DNA of 64,000 bases from Euglena gracilis (GCA_039621445.1 CP154954.1:9178634-9242633), one strand, 5' to 3'. Counted from the stretch's first letter, positions 8,161 to 20,262 are shown. Notes: a model not told the origin generated them from the sequence alone. Program-made: numbers and translations.

Positions 8161-11100
8161 TGTTTTCATTGGTGGGATTTACCCGCTGATGTACCACTAT
8201 TTGAGGATTTTTGTGGTATATTATTACCACCTGTTAAAGAAATCATTTTTCGCGTTTGTTTCTTTGACGCATTCGGAATATCCGATGTGCGTATGCCAAG
8301 ATACCTTGGTACCAATGGGGATGCCACACCCTCAACGCAGATTTCTGCGGTCATTGAGAGTGCGGACCAACATCCCAAGTCCGCTGATTATTGTTCGCGA
8401 ATTGCTCGCGAATTTCATGGTGTACTGGATAATCCAGTTTACGCCTGCGACATCGACCCCGCGATTCGCGGTCCGTTCGGTGTTTGCAAAATCGAGCTCA
8501 AGGATGGCGCTAAACCTATGCACCGGAAATTTTTCCGTTGTTCGGGTGAACGCGAACAGGCTCTCAACGAGATGATTGAGAAGCTCATCCAGCGGAAGTG
8601 GATTATCCCTTCCAAGAGCGAGTGGACATCACAAGCTTTTGTGGTGCCCAAACCCGCTGACCAGTCTGGTCAGAAGAAGTGGAGACTGGTGCTGGATTAC
8701 CGGTACCTGAACTCCCAAACGAAGGATGACCCCTTCCCGTTACCGCTGATCGAGGATTTGATCACAAAACAATCGGATAACCGGTTGTGGTCAATCTTTG
8801 ATCTGGAAGACGGTTTCCATCTGATGTTTTTGCATCCTGATTCGCAACCGTACACGGCATTCGTGACATCCAAGGGTGTGTACCAATGGACGGTACTCCC
8901 CATGGGTGTTAAGAATGGCCCAGCCATGTTTCAACGCATGATCCAGTGGGTTTTGCGCGAATTACCGTTTGCTCTGGTGTACATCGATGATGTACTGGTG
9001 GGAACCCAACCGCCATCCGCGAAATCGGGCGAGGATATCCTCGACCCGCATTATCGCGATGTGCGCGCGGTATTATCCGCGTTCCAAAAGCACGTGCTTT
9101 TTGTGAAGGGTTCCAAAATGCACCTGTTTCGCAAAATTATTAAGTTTTGCGGACACATCCTGAGCAACGGGCAGCGTAAAGCCGCACCCAGCAAGATGGA
9201 GGCCATTAAGAAATGGACTCCTGCGGTCATTAAGACCTTAACGCATTTAAAGGGATTTTTGGGATTAGCCCAATACTACGCGATTTACATGAAAGATTTC
9301 GCGAAAATCGCGGTACCCCTAACCCGACAACTCAAAAATCGGACACCCGATAACGCAAAAGTCATTTGGGATCACCAAATGCGCGAGGCCTTGAATAAAA
9401 TCAAGGACTTGCTCCTCGAGAACGTGGTTCTCGATATCGCGGATCCATATAAACCGTATGTCCTGGAGGTCGACAGCAGCGATTACGCTGTTGGCGGGGT
9501 CCTTAGCCAGCATAATGCGGCGAATGAACTCCGACCTGTGGCTTTCTTCAGCAGGAAGCTACAGGGCGACAACGGGAAAGGACAGGTTAAATGGAGCATT
9601 CGCGAAAAGGAGACATATGCCATTGTGCTAATTCTCCAGAAGTTCCGCAGCTGGATAGCCAGCAGCTTGGTCCAGATATTAGTGTTGACGGATCATGAGA
9701 GCCTTCAACACTGGTATACCGAGGACCTGAACAAGGCCATGTCATCAGTTGGCAGAAGATGCCGATGGCATGAGTTCTTGAGCCAGTTTAACCTGGTGGT
9801 AGTTTATACCCCAGGTCACACGCAAAAAGTTGCGGATCCTCTCAGCCGAGCCCCCTGGTATTATCCTGGGAACCCGGATGAGGGTGATGCGACTTTTCAT
9901 GGCAGCCATGAGGCTGACCAGTTCGCACGTCGATCCGACGCTGCGGACAACATGCTCGATTCACTACCGGTTTCCCGGGTGTATCGCAGCATCGCCATTT
10001 CACCATTGCGTGGAAGGCGCCGGCGTGGACGCACTGCCGGACCCCGTCGCATTACGCGTACGGAAACTCCTACCCCCCTATTTTTCCGCGAATGGGATTA
10101 TTCGCGTGACCCGATATATAGTACCATTGTGAATAGACTTCGTAATGGTGAATCCATAGAGAATTACTCTCTATCACCATTGCGGCTTATTTTCCGGAAT
10201 GATTCTGGTTATAAATATTGTATACCCCAAGACCTGGTTGATGATGTGATTTTGAGCTATCACAACCATGGTCACCCTGGGGCCCCCAAACTTCTTTCAC
10301 TAGTGGGTCGCAGATATTGCACAACCCTGAGTGAAAAAGAATTATATTCGCGCTGTTTGCGAATTTCGCAACGGTGCCAAATTTGTCAGGCTGTGAAACC
10401 GCGCAGAGGTACCCCCCCTGGTACGATGGACTTTTTCCCCGTACCACCTGACATTTTTACATCCCTCTGCATGGATTTTCTCGAACTTGAACCTTGCAAA
10501 GGATCAGATGACAAAATTTACGATTACGTTTTTGTTGTCGTCTGTCGGCTGAGTGGGTACATAGTAGCCATTCCATGCCGGAAAGCAGGGTTGACAGCCC
10601 AAATTTTGGCATCCATATTCCTGGAGAAATGCATCTGCTTAATGGGTTTACCGAACGAAATCGTGAGTGATCAAGATCACTTGATCTCTTCGCGGTTTTT
10701 CACAACTTTGTGCGGTTTACTCGGCATTGAGCAGCATTTTTCCATTATATACCGCCCGAAAGGCAATGGTAGAGCCGAGGCAGCCGTGAAATCCGTTGTC
10801 AATATGCTTCGCCTTTCACTGGCTGACTCGGGTAAGAATTGGTTATCCATTCTTCATTGGTGTTTATTTTACATCAATACCTTGCCAGGGTTGGTATTAC
10901 CACACTCACCGTACAAAATTGTTTTCGGACGAGACCCTCCGGCCATAGGGGATATCCCCTCGGAGAGACCCGCCCGAAGTAGCGTCAGCTGTGAAACGTG
11001 GTTTGCAGAAGTGGAATCACTCCGCTCTGCAGTCCAATCACGTATCACAGAAATTCATTCCAACAAACGGAAATCGTTTTTACAAAACTTCAACACACCT

Positions 11101-11547
11101 GTGTATAGTCCAGGTGACCGCGTGTGGGTACGGAATAACCGCACCCGCATGCAATCTTCCAAGCTAGATCCTCTTTGGCTCGGCCCATGCGAAATTTTGG
11201 AGAGGTTAGGTAGTAGCGGGCGATATAAAGTTGCCTTGCCCAACGGGATTGAGGACGTCCATATGGACGACTTCAAACCGTACCTAAGCCCCCCAGACGG
11301 AAAAGCTATCCCCTGCCTATATTTCAAGCCCCGTTCCAGATTACCTGAAACGGACGACTTTGTGGTCGATAAGATAATAGACCACAAGGTCGACAGGGGT
11401 GTGCACTATTGGAAAGTTCGCTGGAAAGGGTATGGGCCAGAGGAGGACACTTGGGAGCCAGCATCCAGTTTTGTTGGATATGTCCAACAGGATTGGAAGC
11501 TGTGGAACAAGCGCAATAACATAGACATAAACATAAACACTTTCTGA
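8104..11547 (+). CDS. pol: Family 1 Pol: RT, RNase H, integrase, chromodomain (copy A)
   Basis: A 1,147-codon open frame. The first ~18 residues are antisense leader; true pol homology begins at [12 protein letters not shown] spans about residues 120-330, with [19 protein letters not shown] and the YIDD box at ~293-296. RNase H follows, with [11 protein letters not shown] and LTDHESL. The integrase zinc finger has HNHGHPG and CQIC. The catalytic triad lies in MDFLELE, SDQDH and GRAEAAV, with exactly 35 residues between the second Asp and the Glu. The C-terminus is a chromodomain ([18 protein letters not shown]). Copy B reads GFHQMHLHP where A reads GFHLMFLHP, two substitutions just after the first catalytic Asp region. 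Protease is absent through deletion. Confidence 0.95.
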   Translation: MQGLSAASQRRIEPICYQVCFHWWDLPADVPLFEDFCGILLPPVKEIIFRVCFFDAFGISDVRMPRYLGTNGDATPSTQISAVIESADQHPKSADYCSRIAREFHGVLDNPVYACDIDPAIRGPFGVCKIELKDGAKPMHRKFFRCSGEREQALNEMIEKLIQRKWIIPSKSEWTSQAFVVPKPADQSGQKKWRLVLDYRYLNSQTKDDPFPLPLIEDLITKQSDNRLWSIFDLEDGFHLMFLHPDSQPYTAFVTSKGVYQWTVLPMGVKNGPAMFQRMIQWVLRELPFALVYIDDVLVGTQPPSAKSGEDILDPHYRDVRAVLSAFQKHVLFVKGSKMHLFRKIIKFCGHILSNGQRKAAPSKMEAIKKWTPAVIKTLTHLKGFLGLAQYYAIYMKDFAKIAVPLTRQLKNRTPDNAKVIWDHQMREALNKIKDLLLENVVLDIADPYKPYVLEVDSSDYAVGGVLSQHNAANELRPVAFFSRKLQGDNGKGQVKWSIREKETYAIVLILQKFRSWIASSLVQILVLTDHESLQHWYTEDLNKAMSSVGRRCRWHEFLSQFNLVVVYTPGHTQKVADPLSRAPWYYPGNPDEGDATFHGSHEADQFARRSDAADNMLDSLPVSRVYRSIAISPLRGRRRRGRTAGPRRITRTETPTPLFFREWDYSRDPIYSTIVNRLRNGESIENYSLSPLRLIFRNDSGYKYCIPQDLVDDVILSYHNHGHPGAPKLLSLVGRRYCTTLSEKELYSRCLRISQRCQICQAVKPRRGTPPGTMDFFPVPPDIFTSLCMDFLELEPCKGSDDKIYDYVFVVVCRLSGYIVAIPCRKAGLTAQILASIFLEKCICLMGLPNEIVSDQDHLISSRFFTTLCGLLGIEQHFSIIYRPKGNGRAEAAVKSVVNMLRLSLADSGKNWLSILHWCLFYINTLPGLVLPHSPYKIVFGRDPPAIGDIPSERPARSSVSCETWFAEVESLRSAVQSRITEIHSNKRKSFLQNFNTPVYSPGDRVWVRNNRTRMQSSKLDPLWLGPCEILERLGSSGRYKVALPNGIEDVHMDDFKPYLSPPDGKAIPCLYFKPRSRLPETDDFVVDKIIDHKVDRGVHYWKVRWKGYGPEEDTWEPASSFVGYVQQDWKLWNKRNNIDININTF

Positions 11548-11742
11548 AACGATTTCGTTTTGGAGAATGCGTGTGTTTTATGTGAATTTTTCGCGTTTAT
11601 ACCCCCCCCTGCACTTCATTATTTCTCTATCTTTATCGCAGAGTTTTGATTAAGATAGAAGCCTTGCTTTTTCAGTGCACCAGCACTCAAAGCGACTGAC
11701 AACAAGGTTACCCTTAGTTGTCGTCGTCGTTCGGGTAGCATC
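11548..11742 (+). promoter_or_regulatory. Pol-accessory spacer with two splice-acceptor-like sites
   Basis: Contains TTTCTCTATCTTTATCGCAG (ending ~11,641) and a second pyrimidine-rich CTTTTTCAG (~11,674) ahead of the accessory ATG at 11,743. Copy B has both at the equivalent place. Expression of the downstream ORF from a spliced mRNA is inferred, not shown. Confidence 0.4.
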
Positions 11743-14700
11743 ATGCTGCCTGGGCGCGGACCTGGACCAGGTCCACCATGGCCGCAGCCTTCTGGCGCGC
11801 CATACCCCCAGTACCCTCAGTATGCTGAGGCCCCGATTCCGGGTGCCCCACATGCTGAGAGGGTTTCAGCCCCGGTATTCGCCGCGGCTACCAGCAGCCG
11901 GTCCGCATATGCGGTACCAGATCCATCTGCCGTCCAGCAGCCGGCACCTCAGCCACCAGCGCAGCGCAGATCGCGCCTGCCCCCGTATGCGGGAGAGATG
12001 ATCTTCCGCACTACGGAGACGTTGGAGCGGGCGATGCGTATGTGCGCACACCCCCCAACGGAGCCCTTTATGCAAGCCCTTTGGGATGCATACTGCGCTC
12101 AGTGTTGGTGGTAGCCAACACCCCTGTGGCTCAGTGGTGTCCCTGCGGTCAAGCCCTGATGACGGGAGACGGTATTTCTCGTCCGCAGCCGATTCCGGCT
12201 TCGAACCCGGCGAGACCATGATGGACCTGGGCGTGTATGTGCCGCCCATGCTGCAAACGCAGACGCCGGTGGGATCCCACACCGTGCATATGCGTGAGCA
12301 CACGCCCCCACCGGTAGGTGAGGCTGTGCATGTCCCACCTGGGATGACGAGAATTTTTGCTCGCCCGCCCTCGCCGCAGCGAATGCCGCCGCGCGAGCCG
12401 CCAGCGGAGCAATTTGTCTCGCGGTACGCGACGCACGCGGATTACCCGCGCGGCGCACGCGTGCTCCCAGCCGGACAGTCGGACGTGCCCTCTGAGGCAT
12501 ACGTCCAACACATGTTCATGCACTGGATGCCACAAGCATCATCGGTCGCCCCTGCCCCTGGCGTTGAGCCACGGAGGCAGGCGGAGCCCATAGTGGTGGA
12601 GGATGAACCTTCCCACCGTGAGCCAGCCCGCCCAGTGCAGCCCCTGTCCAGACTGGGGATGTCCCCCGTCGGCAGGAGGCTCCCTACTATCATATGGCAC
12701 CTCCGGGAACCGAGCAGGATGAGCTTGCTCGGCACTTCCTGCAGGAGCCAGTATTCGCGTCTGAAGAGCACCGGACGAGGTATTACGCCTCTCTGGCTGC
12801 CCTTCAGGGTCGTGGATACACCCCCTACCATCCGTACCAGCCGCAGCTGCGGGTGGCAACCCCGGTATTACCCGGTGAGCCCCCGGCAGGAGCGGCAGGA
12901 TTACCTGCCACCCTGAAGCGCGATAGGGTTACGGAGAACCTTACCCCACAGCCCAGGCGACCCAGCCCACGGGACGCGGAAGGCGGTGCGGCAATGCAGG
13001 TGGAAGCCAGCCAGGATACCCTGGTCGGGCAACCACCGGCAGTGGCACAGGCAGCGATGAGCCGTCCTGTTGCCGCAATGCCACCGCCGATCCCTCCGGT
13101 ATGGAAGGAGCCGCGACCCCCTACGCCGAAACCAAGCCCACGCCAGGCTCCTAGCCAGCGCCCAATCACGCCGTCACCGCGACGTGCAGCGGAACGGCAA
13201 GGTCCCTCCCCAGAGATGGAATGGGAAGGTACCGAACCGACTCCTGCCGCACCGAGCGCCCGACCCTCTGGTATTCGCCAGACAGGGAAGGACAAAGGTA
13301 AGGCTGAGGGCAAAGGCAAGGGAGAAGGCAAAGGCGTGGCCGGCAAAGGTAAGGGTGAGGGCAAGGGTAAGGGTACAGCCCGTGAGGAGGAGGAAGAACC
13401 AGCAGAAGTCCTCTCGGACTTTGAGCAAATGCTCAGGTTCAAGGAGGAGCTGGAGGACGAAGGCTGGCGAATGCAGCATGATTACCATGTTGCAGGAAAC
13501 CGCCCCGTCACCCCTCCGGAGGCAGTCATCGAGGTGGTATTACACCACACCGAAAAAAGAGTCAGACAATTCCATTACGGAATTGACCTGTACGCCTTCG
13601 AAGGTGAAGGTGGCAGACCCTTGCTGGATGCCCAGCCGGGTTTCTGGGAACTCTGGTTTTGGCTGGGATACCCCTGCCAGAACTGGGGTCTCTTCAGCGA
13701 CTCCACTGGCCGCAGTTACCTGCACCAGTTAGGATTTCGGGACCAGCATGTGTTGGCCCGAAGGCTGAAGGCAATCTTCGACTGTATTCACACAGTCGGG
13801 CCCCTCGGTGTGCAGTGGAAATACTACCCACTGAACCCCGACATCGAACGCCTGATCGAGGTGTTGTGGTGCAACAACCTCCAGGTGTGGCTGGTGAGCC
13901 ATTACGGCTCCACCTTCCGCGTTAAGCGCGTTTCCCTGGCTTACCCACAGAGGTATGACCTCTGTTGTAAGTACTGCCGGCAGGAATTTCCTGTCGACTT
14001 CTGGGGATTCGGCGTGCGCGGAAGTCCTCCACCGCCTCGGGATAACCCGGGCCTGGAGATGGGACGCCGCATGCTTATGCATGTGTGCCGCGACGCCCCG
14101 GATGTCCAGGGCAAAAGTCGCCGCGTCCATAAGCAGCGTATTTTTATGCTGCAACAGTTCTGGTGGCGAGCCTGGACCACCTACGTCATGGAGGTGTATA
14201 TACATCTCCGTGACCCCCAGGACGATAGGCCTGGTATGGAAAGCTTGCCACCAGACTACGGCGACCCCGTTGAGGGACCTCGTCGTCGTCGGGTTATCGC
14301 CGACCTGCGCCCCAACTGGCACCTGGCCGGGATAGACCTGGAGGAACATTTGAGGCGACAGTTTGGCGGTACCCTCGACAGGGAGGTATTCCTCCAGCTG
14401 ATGACTCACCCGAAGGCCATCCTCGACCTGGGTATGCCGATTCTGGCATGCGTGCAGGAGTTCGAGGACGGGTTTTTCGAGGTCTGGGAAGACACGCGTT
14501 ACCGCGGCTTCCTGGGCCCGAACAGGCCTGCAAACGCTTGGGTGCAGCCATCATGGCCGCCACCCTGGCCCAACAGCGCCAGCAGCAGCACGCTGGCCTT
14601 TTACAGGCTGGCGGATGCCCAGGGATGCCGATGGCACCCCGACGATCCTCGTTCGCCCGAGGATCTGCGCGCCTTCATCGCCCCAGAGGATGAACCTCTG

Positions 14701-17256
14701 GCGCGAAGGAGACGGGAGGCGTCAGTCGCTTCCACCACCGCGATTCCGCGGCGGGAGGAACGCGACCGCAGCCCCTCCGTCACCATTCTGGAGGCAGCGC
14801 CGCCGTCTCCGACAGGAACGGCTGTATCCTTCGTCTCTGCCCCGCGAGCGGCAGGGGAAAGATCGGTTTCCCCGGCCCCCGCGACGGCTCCCGTCTGTCC
14901 ACCGGTAGGTGGAGACCAGGAACTTCCTGAGGAGGAAGGTGAGAACGTGGAGGATATCCTCTACGCTGCTCTGCATGCTCCGGCACAGCCTAGGCCAGAC
15001 GAAGCACCCGCAGGGGATATACCTGTGGCTGCTACGCCTGTTCCAACGGCTGAGCCTCCAGCCGAGATGACTGGTATGGTCGTCGAGGATATCCTCGAAG
15101 AACCTACCAGCCCCGCAGCACGCACCTCATTAGGAGGCCGTGTGCTCGGCGCCGTGGTCACTGGCATTACTGCCGTGGCTGCTGCACTAACGCCACGAGG
15201 TGGAGGTGTAGCATCAAGCTCCGCCGCTGAGGTCGTGGAGACACCAGATGTCGGTGTCCCCACACCCCCATCTCCGGCAACAGTGCAACCACCTTCAGGG
15301 GATGAACCCCAGCCGACAGAGCCATCTGTCGCACCGGCTACAGCGGAGGATCAACCTCCTGTAGCACCTGCGCCAGCGGTTGTGGAGGATCAACCTCCTA
15401 GACCGGATGTCGAAATGGAAGTGGAGGAGATACCCCCACGACCACCGACACCGCGCAGGGTCCCTGCCGCCCCGAGGACAATGGCAGAGTTTCTGGGAGC
15501 GCCAGCGCCTGTGGAAGCACCGATTCCGGTGACGACCACAGTGCCACGCCTCGTCGGACAGGATGAACCTGTTCGGCGACGGCCTGCTGAACAACCCCAG
15601 GAACGAATGCCAACCCCTCGGAGCGTCATGCGCGACCCAGCGGTCAGTATGCCCGCTTCGCCCAGACGGCAAACGTCTACTCCGGCACCATCGGCTCCTG
15701 ATACCAGGAGTAAGCCGCAGGCGTCGTCTCCTGATTCCGGGAGTGCGAAGCCGAAAGGAGGCAAATCGGGTGCTGCACCCTGTAAGCCCCCTTCCAAAGG
15801 CGGTGATGGGAAACCACCACCGAAAGGTGGCGCTGGAGGTCAGACTGGCGGACAGCCGAAAGGCCCTACGACAATGCACGACTATTCGGCCGTTGCATCG
15901 TCCGGGTACGGCCAGAGCAAACCGAAAGGTAAGGCTCGTGGTCGACAGGCCCAGTCTTCCGCCGGATCGACGGATGAGGAGCAGGATGAACCTGCTTCAC
16001 CTCCTGTGTCTGCGGATGCCCAGCTCTGGACCCAGGATATCCTGACCAGACTAGGCACCGTGGAAGAGAGGACGAAGAAACTGGCTGCTATTAGGCACCA
16101 GAAAGGGTCACTGAATCGATGGATTCAGCCCCTCTTCGTCCGCGGAGAACCTTTCCACTATGTCCCGGAACATACCTGGACATTCTGGAACAGGCGCTCA
16201 CCCAGAGTACTGGCACAGTACTTTGGTGAGGACTGCGTGTTGGATTTCCAGCACGGCACGTCCTTTGCCTGGACGTGCACCGTGTGCCACCATGTGCGGC
16301 ACAACCAACCGCTTGTGCATGTGTGCAAGCGGCAGGTGCAATCCTCGTGGTTCCATCACAGGGCATATGTGCCGAACTGTGTGGCGCTCGTATGTGGCGA
16401 GTGCCTGAACGCCTGGAAGCACAGCTTGAACTACTCCTACAGTGAGAATGCTCACGACAGGGATATCCCTGCCTTGTGCATCAACTGTATAGGAGGCAAG
16501 TTCGTGCAGACTGCTGATGGAGCAGTCATCACCATTGTCCCCCAGCACTGGGAGACACTGGAGAAGTGGAAGAAGGAGTACAAGCAGGTGGAAGGCCGCC
16601 TGAAGCACTCCGACTACAAAAAGGTAGAAAGCTACCGCCACACGGGAATGGCCCGTGAGTTCCAGATCGACGCTGGGGCAATGCGCCTCGCCGTCGAGGA
16701 ACACGCCAAGGTAAGAATGCCTTACCTCTGGACTGATGGCGACTGGGAGACACAGGTTTACCCCCTGTTCTCCAAGCGTCAGCATGGCGGATACGCCTTG
16801 CCACTGTGGCCTCCTGAAGAACACGATTTGGTGGACTTCAGAGGTTGGTTGGCGGCTGTATTACGGCCCCATACCGCAAGAGTTCGGACAGCGAGGTGGA
16901 TGTATGACATCAACTTCAAGCAGACCCCGGGGATGCCCCCGCAGGTGCCTGCGAATCACCCCCGGATGAATTACATCATCTGGCCGGTGATGCTGCCCAG
17001 AATTTTCTGGGAGCAACTCCAACGGTATCTTCAGCATCATGCTGAACGTACCAGGGAGAAGCTGCCGGATAATTGGATCAAGGACTGGGAGACCCCTTCC
17101 TTTGATGTCAACGATCCGGAGCTCAACACCATTCGGAGTGAATCAGCTCCACCGCGTTCCCCACGCCAACTGGAGTTGGTTGAGGACCCATTAGGGGACC
17201 CCCAACACGACTACTGGCGTGAGGTCCGCGAACGTCCAGCCAATAAAGGCAGGTGA
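11743..17256 (+). CDS. Giant accessory ORF of family 1 (copy A; three small indels)
   Basis: About 1,840 codons in the consensus, lying where env would sit. Copy A has indels near 12,105, 12,165 and 12,637 relative to B that together restore frame; from 12,694 it is one 1,520-codon ORF. Seen: Pro/Ala-rich N-terminus; KG-rich basic run (13,292-13,377); a conserved domain with YAFEGEGGRPLLDAQPGFW and CCKYCRQEF...VDFWGFGV; a long Pro/Ala/Glu-rich disordered part holding one hydrophobic Gly/Ala-rich segment (15,134-15,200); and a Cys/His array near 16,276-16,500 (CTVCH ... FHHRAYVPNC ... CGEC ... CINC). No signal peptide, glycosylated ectodomain or known enzyme motif is evident. No family is recognised. 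The divergent relative at 59,300-63,922 shares the same blocks. Confidence 0.85.
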
Positions 17257-18067
17257 GGTGTCTGTCAGCGCCAATGCGGCGTCTTTCAGCACCCTCGTCA
17301 GGTATTCGCCTGACACCCTGTTTGGGTATTCGCCCGAACAGCCCCTTCGAAGACCCTTTGCGGTATTCGCCGCTAGTAAGTTCCCACCGGGATGCTGCCA
17401 TGTGCAGGATTCCGTGCGCATGCATGCACACCCCTCTCCCCTCTCCCCTCTCGCGGGCGTGCGACACGCAGCGCACAGGGCCGACGGCCTCTTTTCCTTT
17501 CCCTTTCTTTTCTTTTCGGCCGTTTGAGGCCTTAAGGCTGCCAGACAGCACCATTTTTCTGGCCTAAGCCAACCCCCCACTCCTCTCTACTTTCCCCCCG
17601 GGGCAAATGCTGTCGCCGGCAGTTGGTTTTGTAGAGTAGGATTTCCTTTTGCGTGGTCAGGTTTGACTGGCCATGCGCCCTGCCCAGGTTTGACTGGTCA
17701 GAGGCCCCCTCCTTCCACACCCTCCCCATGGGTTTTCCTGGAATGCCCATGGACCCAACCCCAAGTGCCTTTGGCACACCCAAACAGGGTGGATGGGTTT
17801 GCTTGGCAAGGAAACCTGCCAGCCCCATTTTCCCCAATGGGCTATAATATACTATACCCCATAAGCCACCGCAAAATAGGTGAAACAATTTTGCGCGTTT
17901 TGGGCTTTTGGGTCCCCTCCTTTCCGCCCCCCCCCTTTGAGTGGACCCCTGTGCGACGGAAAGGGCCCCTGTGGATGCGCCAGGGTGCACCTCCCACAGA
18001 CCAGGTCTGTGTCCGAAATCCCTGTGGCCAGAATGCCTGGTCCAAAGGGGAAATCGGGCATAGCCCT
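17257..18067 (+). other. 3' UTR of family 1 copy A
   Basis: Non-coding, and closely matched by 36,930-37,739 in copy B. Features: three spaced GTATTCGCC motifs (17,300-17,370), pyrimidine-rich tracts, and a near-palindrome GGGCTATAATATACTATACC about 240 bp before the LTR. Confidence 0.75.
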
Positions 18068-18077
18068 GGGAGGGGGA
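18068..18077 (+). promoter_or_regulatory. Polypurine tract of copy A
   Basis: GGGAGGGGGA lies immediately before the TGTGTACC start of the 3' LTR, the expected plus-strand primer. The same tract precedes the copy B LTR. Confidence 0.9.
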
Positions 18078-18388
18078 TGTGTACCAGGCGTATGCTTCTG
18101 TCCCCTTCCGTTGAGGAAGTTAGGATGGAAGCAGATCCTATTAGGATTTCCTAATGGGTGCCCCTTCTCTCTCCACAGGTGGTATTCTTATTCTTCTTAT
18201 ACCTTTTCCTTGGACTGGACTTGGATTTCCAGTCCGTCCTCCCTGCATTGCTCCGTGCTTTGCTTCTTGGGAAGTGGGAAAAGGGTTTTTACTGTTACTC
18301 TGATTTTCAGTTCCCAAGTAGGTGCGCCAAGGCGAAAGCGAAGGCTTTTGGGAATTGGGAAAGGGGAATTGGGAATCAGACGTACACT
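18078..18388 (+). repeat. 3' LTR of copy A
   Basis: 311 bp, same as 4222-4532 by eye. It is followed by the CTCTG duplication at 18,389-18,393. Confidence 0.95.
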
Positions 18389-19003
18389 CTCTGCCAGGAA
18401 GCAGTCAATCGGTCCTCCGAAGTCATCTTACAAGCCTTTGAGGACGTGGTGGGAGTCGCACTGAACACGACACAGAGACTGCAAGCAGCACTACCACTCT
18501 CTAAAGGAGGATGTGGGCTGCGCGTCCCCTCACACAACCAAGCAGCGGCCCGTATAGTAGTACTTTGTGCTTTCTACACTGAAGGGCATCGGAAAATTGG
18601 TCTGCCCCAATAGGCAAGAAGTCCCGTGGCAGATCTCATTGAGCCACCAGTGAGAGAACTGTGTGCTGCCCTACCCAACCATCCGACAGCCCCGAGACTG
18701 CTAGGAAACCTGGCAACAACCCAGACCGCAGGAAAAGATGAGCAGTCCCAAAAATGGTGGTCCAAAGAAATAGGCAAAACCACAATGGACAACCTGATTA
18801 ATCAATGCAAGCCACGGGACCAAGCCCGCCTTTTGGAACAGTCCTCAGGAATTGGTCATGGTTGGATGGCCTCTCCTCCCTCACCGGCTCCACACACAGT
18901 CTTCTCAAGTGATGAGTACTGTCTTGGGCTCAAATGGTGGCTTGGGCTGCCCATCATTGTTCGCCTTGCCTCAGCTCCTGACGCTTGGCGATGGCGTGCT
19001 TGA
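18389..19003 (+). pseudogene. Non-LTR-type reverse transcriptase, 3' part
   Basis: Continues the RT relic of 3,035-4,221 after the copy A insertion (…SYLC joins QEAVNRSSE). It contains LPLSKGGCGLRVPS, typical of the C-terminal region of this RT family. A stop at 18,612 and a frame change follow. The last part (YCLGLKWWLGLPI) is a recognisable C-terminal block in a different frame. Confidence 0.75.
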
Positions 19004-19732
19004 TAGGGGTTGCTTGTCCTTAGTGTTACTGCTCGGCCGAAGCCGCAATGGTTTAATCGTGACAGGTCAGGTAGGCAACCTTTGTTGAACCGATGGTTCA
19101 CCGGCCCTTACCCATCAGGCACGCCAGGGTCAAGCCTCTGGTTGCTGATTTCCACTTCGGCGCCATCGGAACTTCCCCCTAGGGCTAGTGTCCCATGGCG
19201 GAGTGTAGCTCCACAAGCACTTTCTGAGTGTCTATTTTTTTCGCATAATACATGGCGGACAATTGAAAGCCCCAGGTGGGGTCAATATCCAAGTTAAGAG
19301 TTCAAATATCATCGAAGTTACTTACAAGTCCTGCTGGTGCAGGCAGAAGAAGTCCTGCTGGTGCAGGCAGAAATAGAAGTCAAGCACAAGTACAAGCTCA
19401 AGACAAGACATACAAGAACTCCAGCTCGAGCAGTTCAACGTGCGGTTGAAGTTCTTGGGCTTCTCAGCCCTTTTTGGTCTTGATGCTGCAGAACTTCCCC
19501 ATGCTGCTATGGGCTGTATTGGGCATCAAAAGGCCCCCTCAACCCCGCCTCTTGCCTGAAAAGGCCCTGGGCCTGCTAATGGGCCTGAAAAGGCCCCTCC
19601 ACCCACTGGGCCTGAAAAGCCCCCCCCCCAGTCTCTTGGCCTGAAAAGGCCCCCTCAAACCAGCCAGTGGCAAAAAAAGGCTATGGGCCTGAAAAGGCCC
19701 CCTCCAACAGTGACCCCCCAATCACTGCACAC
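19004..19732. repeat. Intergenic DNA with GGCCTGAAAAGGCC repeats
   Basis: No coding frame is supported. At 19,320-19,375 a 28-bp unit (GTCCTGCTGGTGCAGGCAGA core) occurs twice. At 19,525-19,705 at least six copies of GGGCCTGAAAAGGCCCC, each itself a small hairpin, are interspersed. Related GGGCCTGCAAAGGCCCC copies lie at 20,747-20,823. Confidence 0.6.
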
Positions 19733-20083
19733 TGTGTACCAGGCAGCATGAACATGACACTATGCATAAAAGCAGTCTGCAGAATGTACAACGTCATGCT
19801 AGATAGTACTATTCCATGTTCTGCAACACAAATTGCAGAATTAGGAATAGCCTATCCTATCTCATATTTGCCTCCCTATTCACAGGTGGTATTATTTTGT
19901 TTCGCGCTTCATTGGCCTGAAAGGGCAAACCAAGATTTGAAGATTTGAACTCCGATAGGAGAAGACTACTGGAACTGAGGTTCCAAAATAACACCTGGTT
20001 TACCTTGTGCTCTGCATAAGCCCAAAGGCACTAAAAACTAATAGTTAAGTGAAAGACTTTTATTTCTGTTACTCTCCTGGTTC
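19733..20083 (+). repeat. LTR of a third family (fragment)
   Basis: Starts TGTGTACCAGGC and carries the AGGAATAGCCTATCCT near-palindrome and the TTCACAGGTGGTATT acceptor-like motif seen in F1 and F2 LTRs. No primer site or coding region follows. Confidence 0.6.
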
Positions 20084-20099
20084 TGTTCCCATGGGAGGG

Positions 20100-20262
20100 T
20101 TTAAGTAGGCCGACAGGCAGGGAGGCAAACCCGAGAAAGGATAGGCTATTCGCAATTCTACAATTTGTGTTGCAGAACATGGAAAAGTACTATCTAGCAT
20201 GACATTGCACATTCTGCAGACTGCTGCTATGCACAGTGCCATGTTCATGCTGCCCCTTCTAC
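20100..20262 (-). repeat. Inverted partial copy of the family 3 LTR
   Basis: The reverse complement of 20,110-20,258 matches 19,741-19,880 (GCAGCATGAACATG..., ATGCTAGATAGTA). The two copies form an inverted pair separated by ~230 bp. Confidence 0.65.

Larger units (their letters stand above)
4222..18388 (+). mobile_element. Family 1 giant Ty3-like LTR retrotransposon, copy A (14.2 kb)
   Basis: Bounded by two 311-bp LTRs that look identical by eye and by the CTCTG duplication, so insertion is recent. Internal order: primer-binding site, short leader piece, inverted leader+gag (about 4600-8160), pol (RT to chromodomain), accessory ORF, 3' UTR, polypurine tract. Compared with copy B, the 3' end of gag, the UAG/readthrough region, protease and Dam-like region (matching B about 25,560-27,938) are missing. 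It cannot be autonomous, although its RT/RNase H/integrase frame is open. It sits inside the non-LTR RT relic. Confidence 0.95.

Noticed and set aside
12825-13442. Minus-strand 205-codon ORF rich in Ser/Pro/Leu
   Set aside because: It is the antisense of the KG/Pro-rich accessory ORF, and its composition mirrors the sense strand.
11743-17256. Retroviral envelope gene
   Set aside because: The position fits, but no signal peptide, Cys-rich ectodomain, furin-like site or terminal anchor is seen. One hydrophobic segment is not enough.
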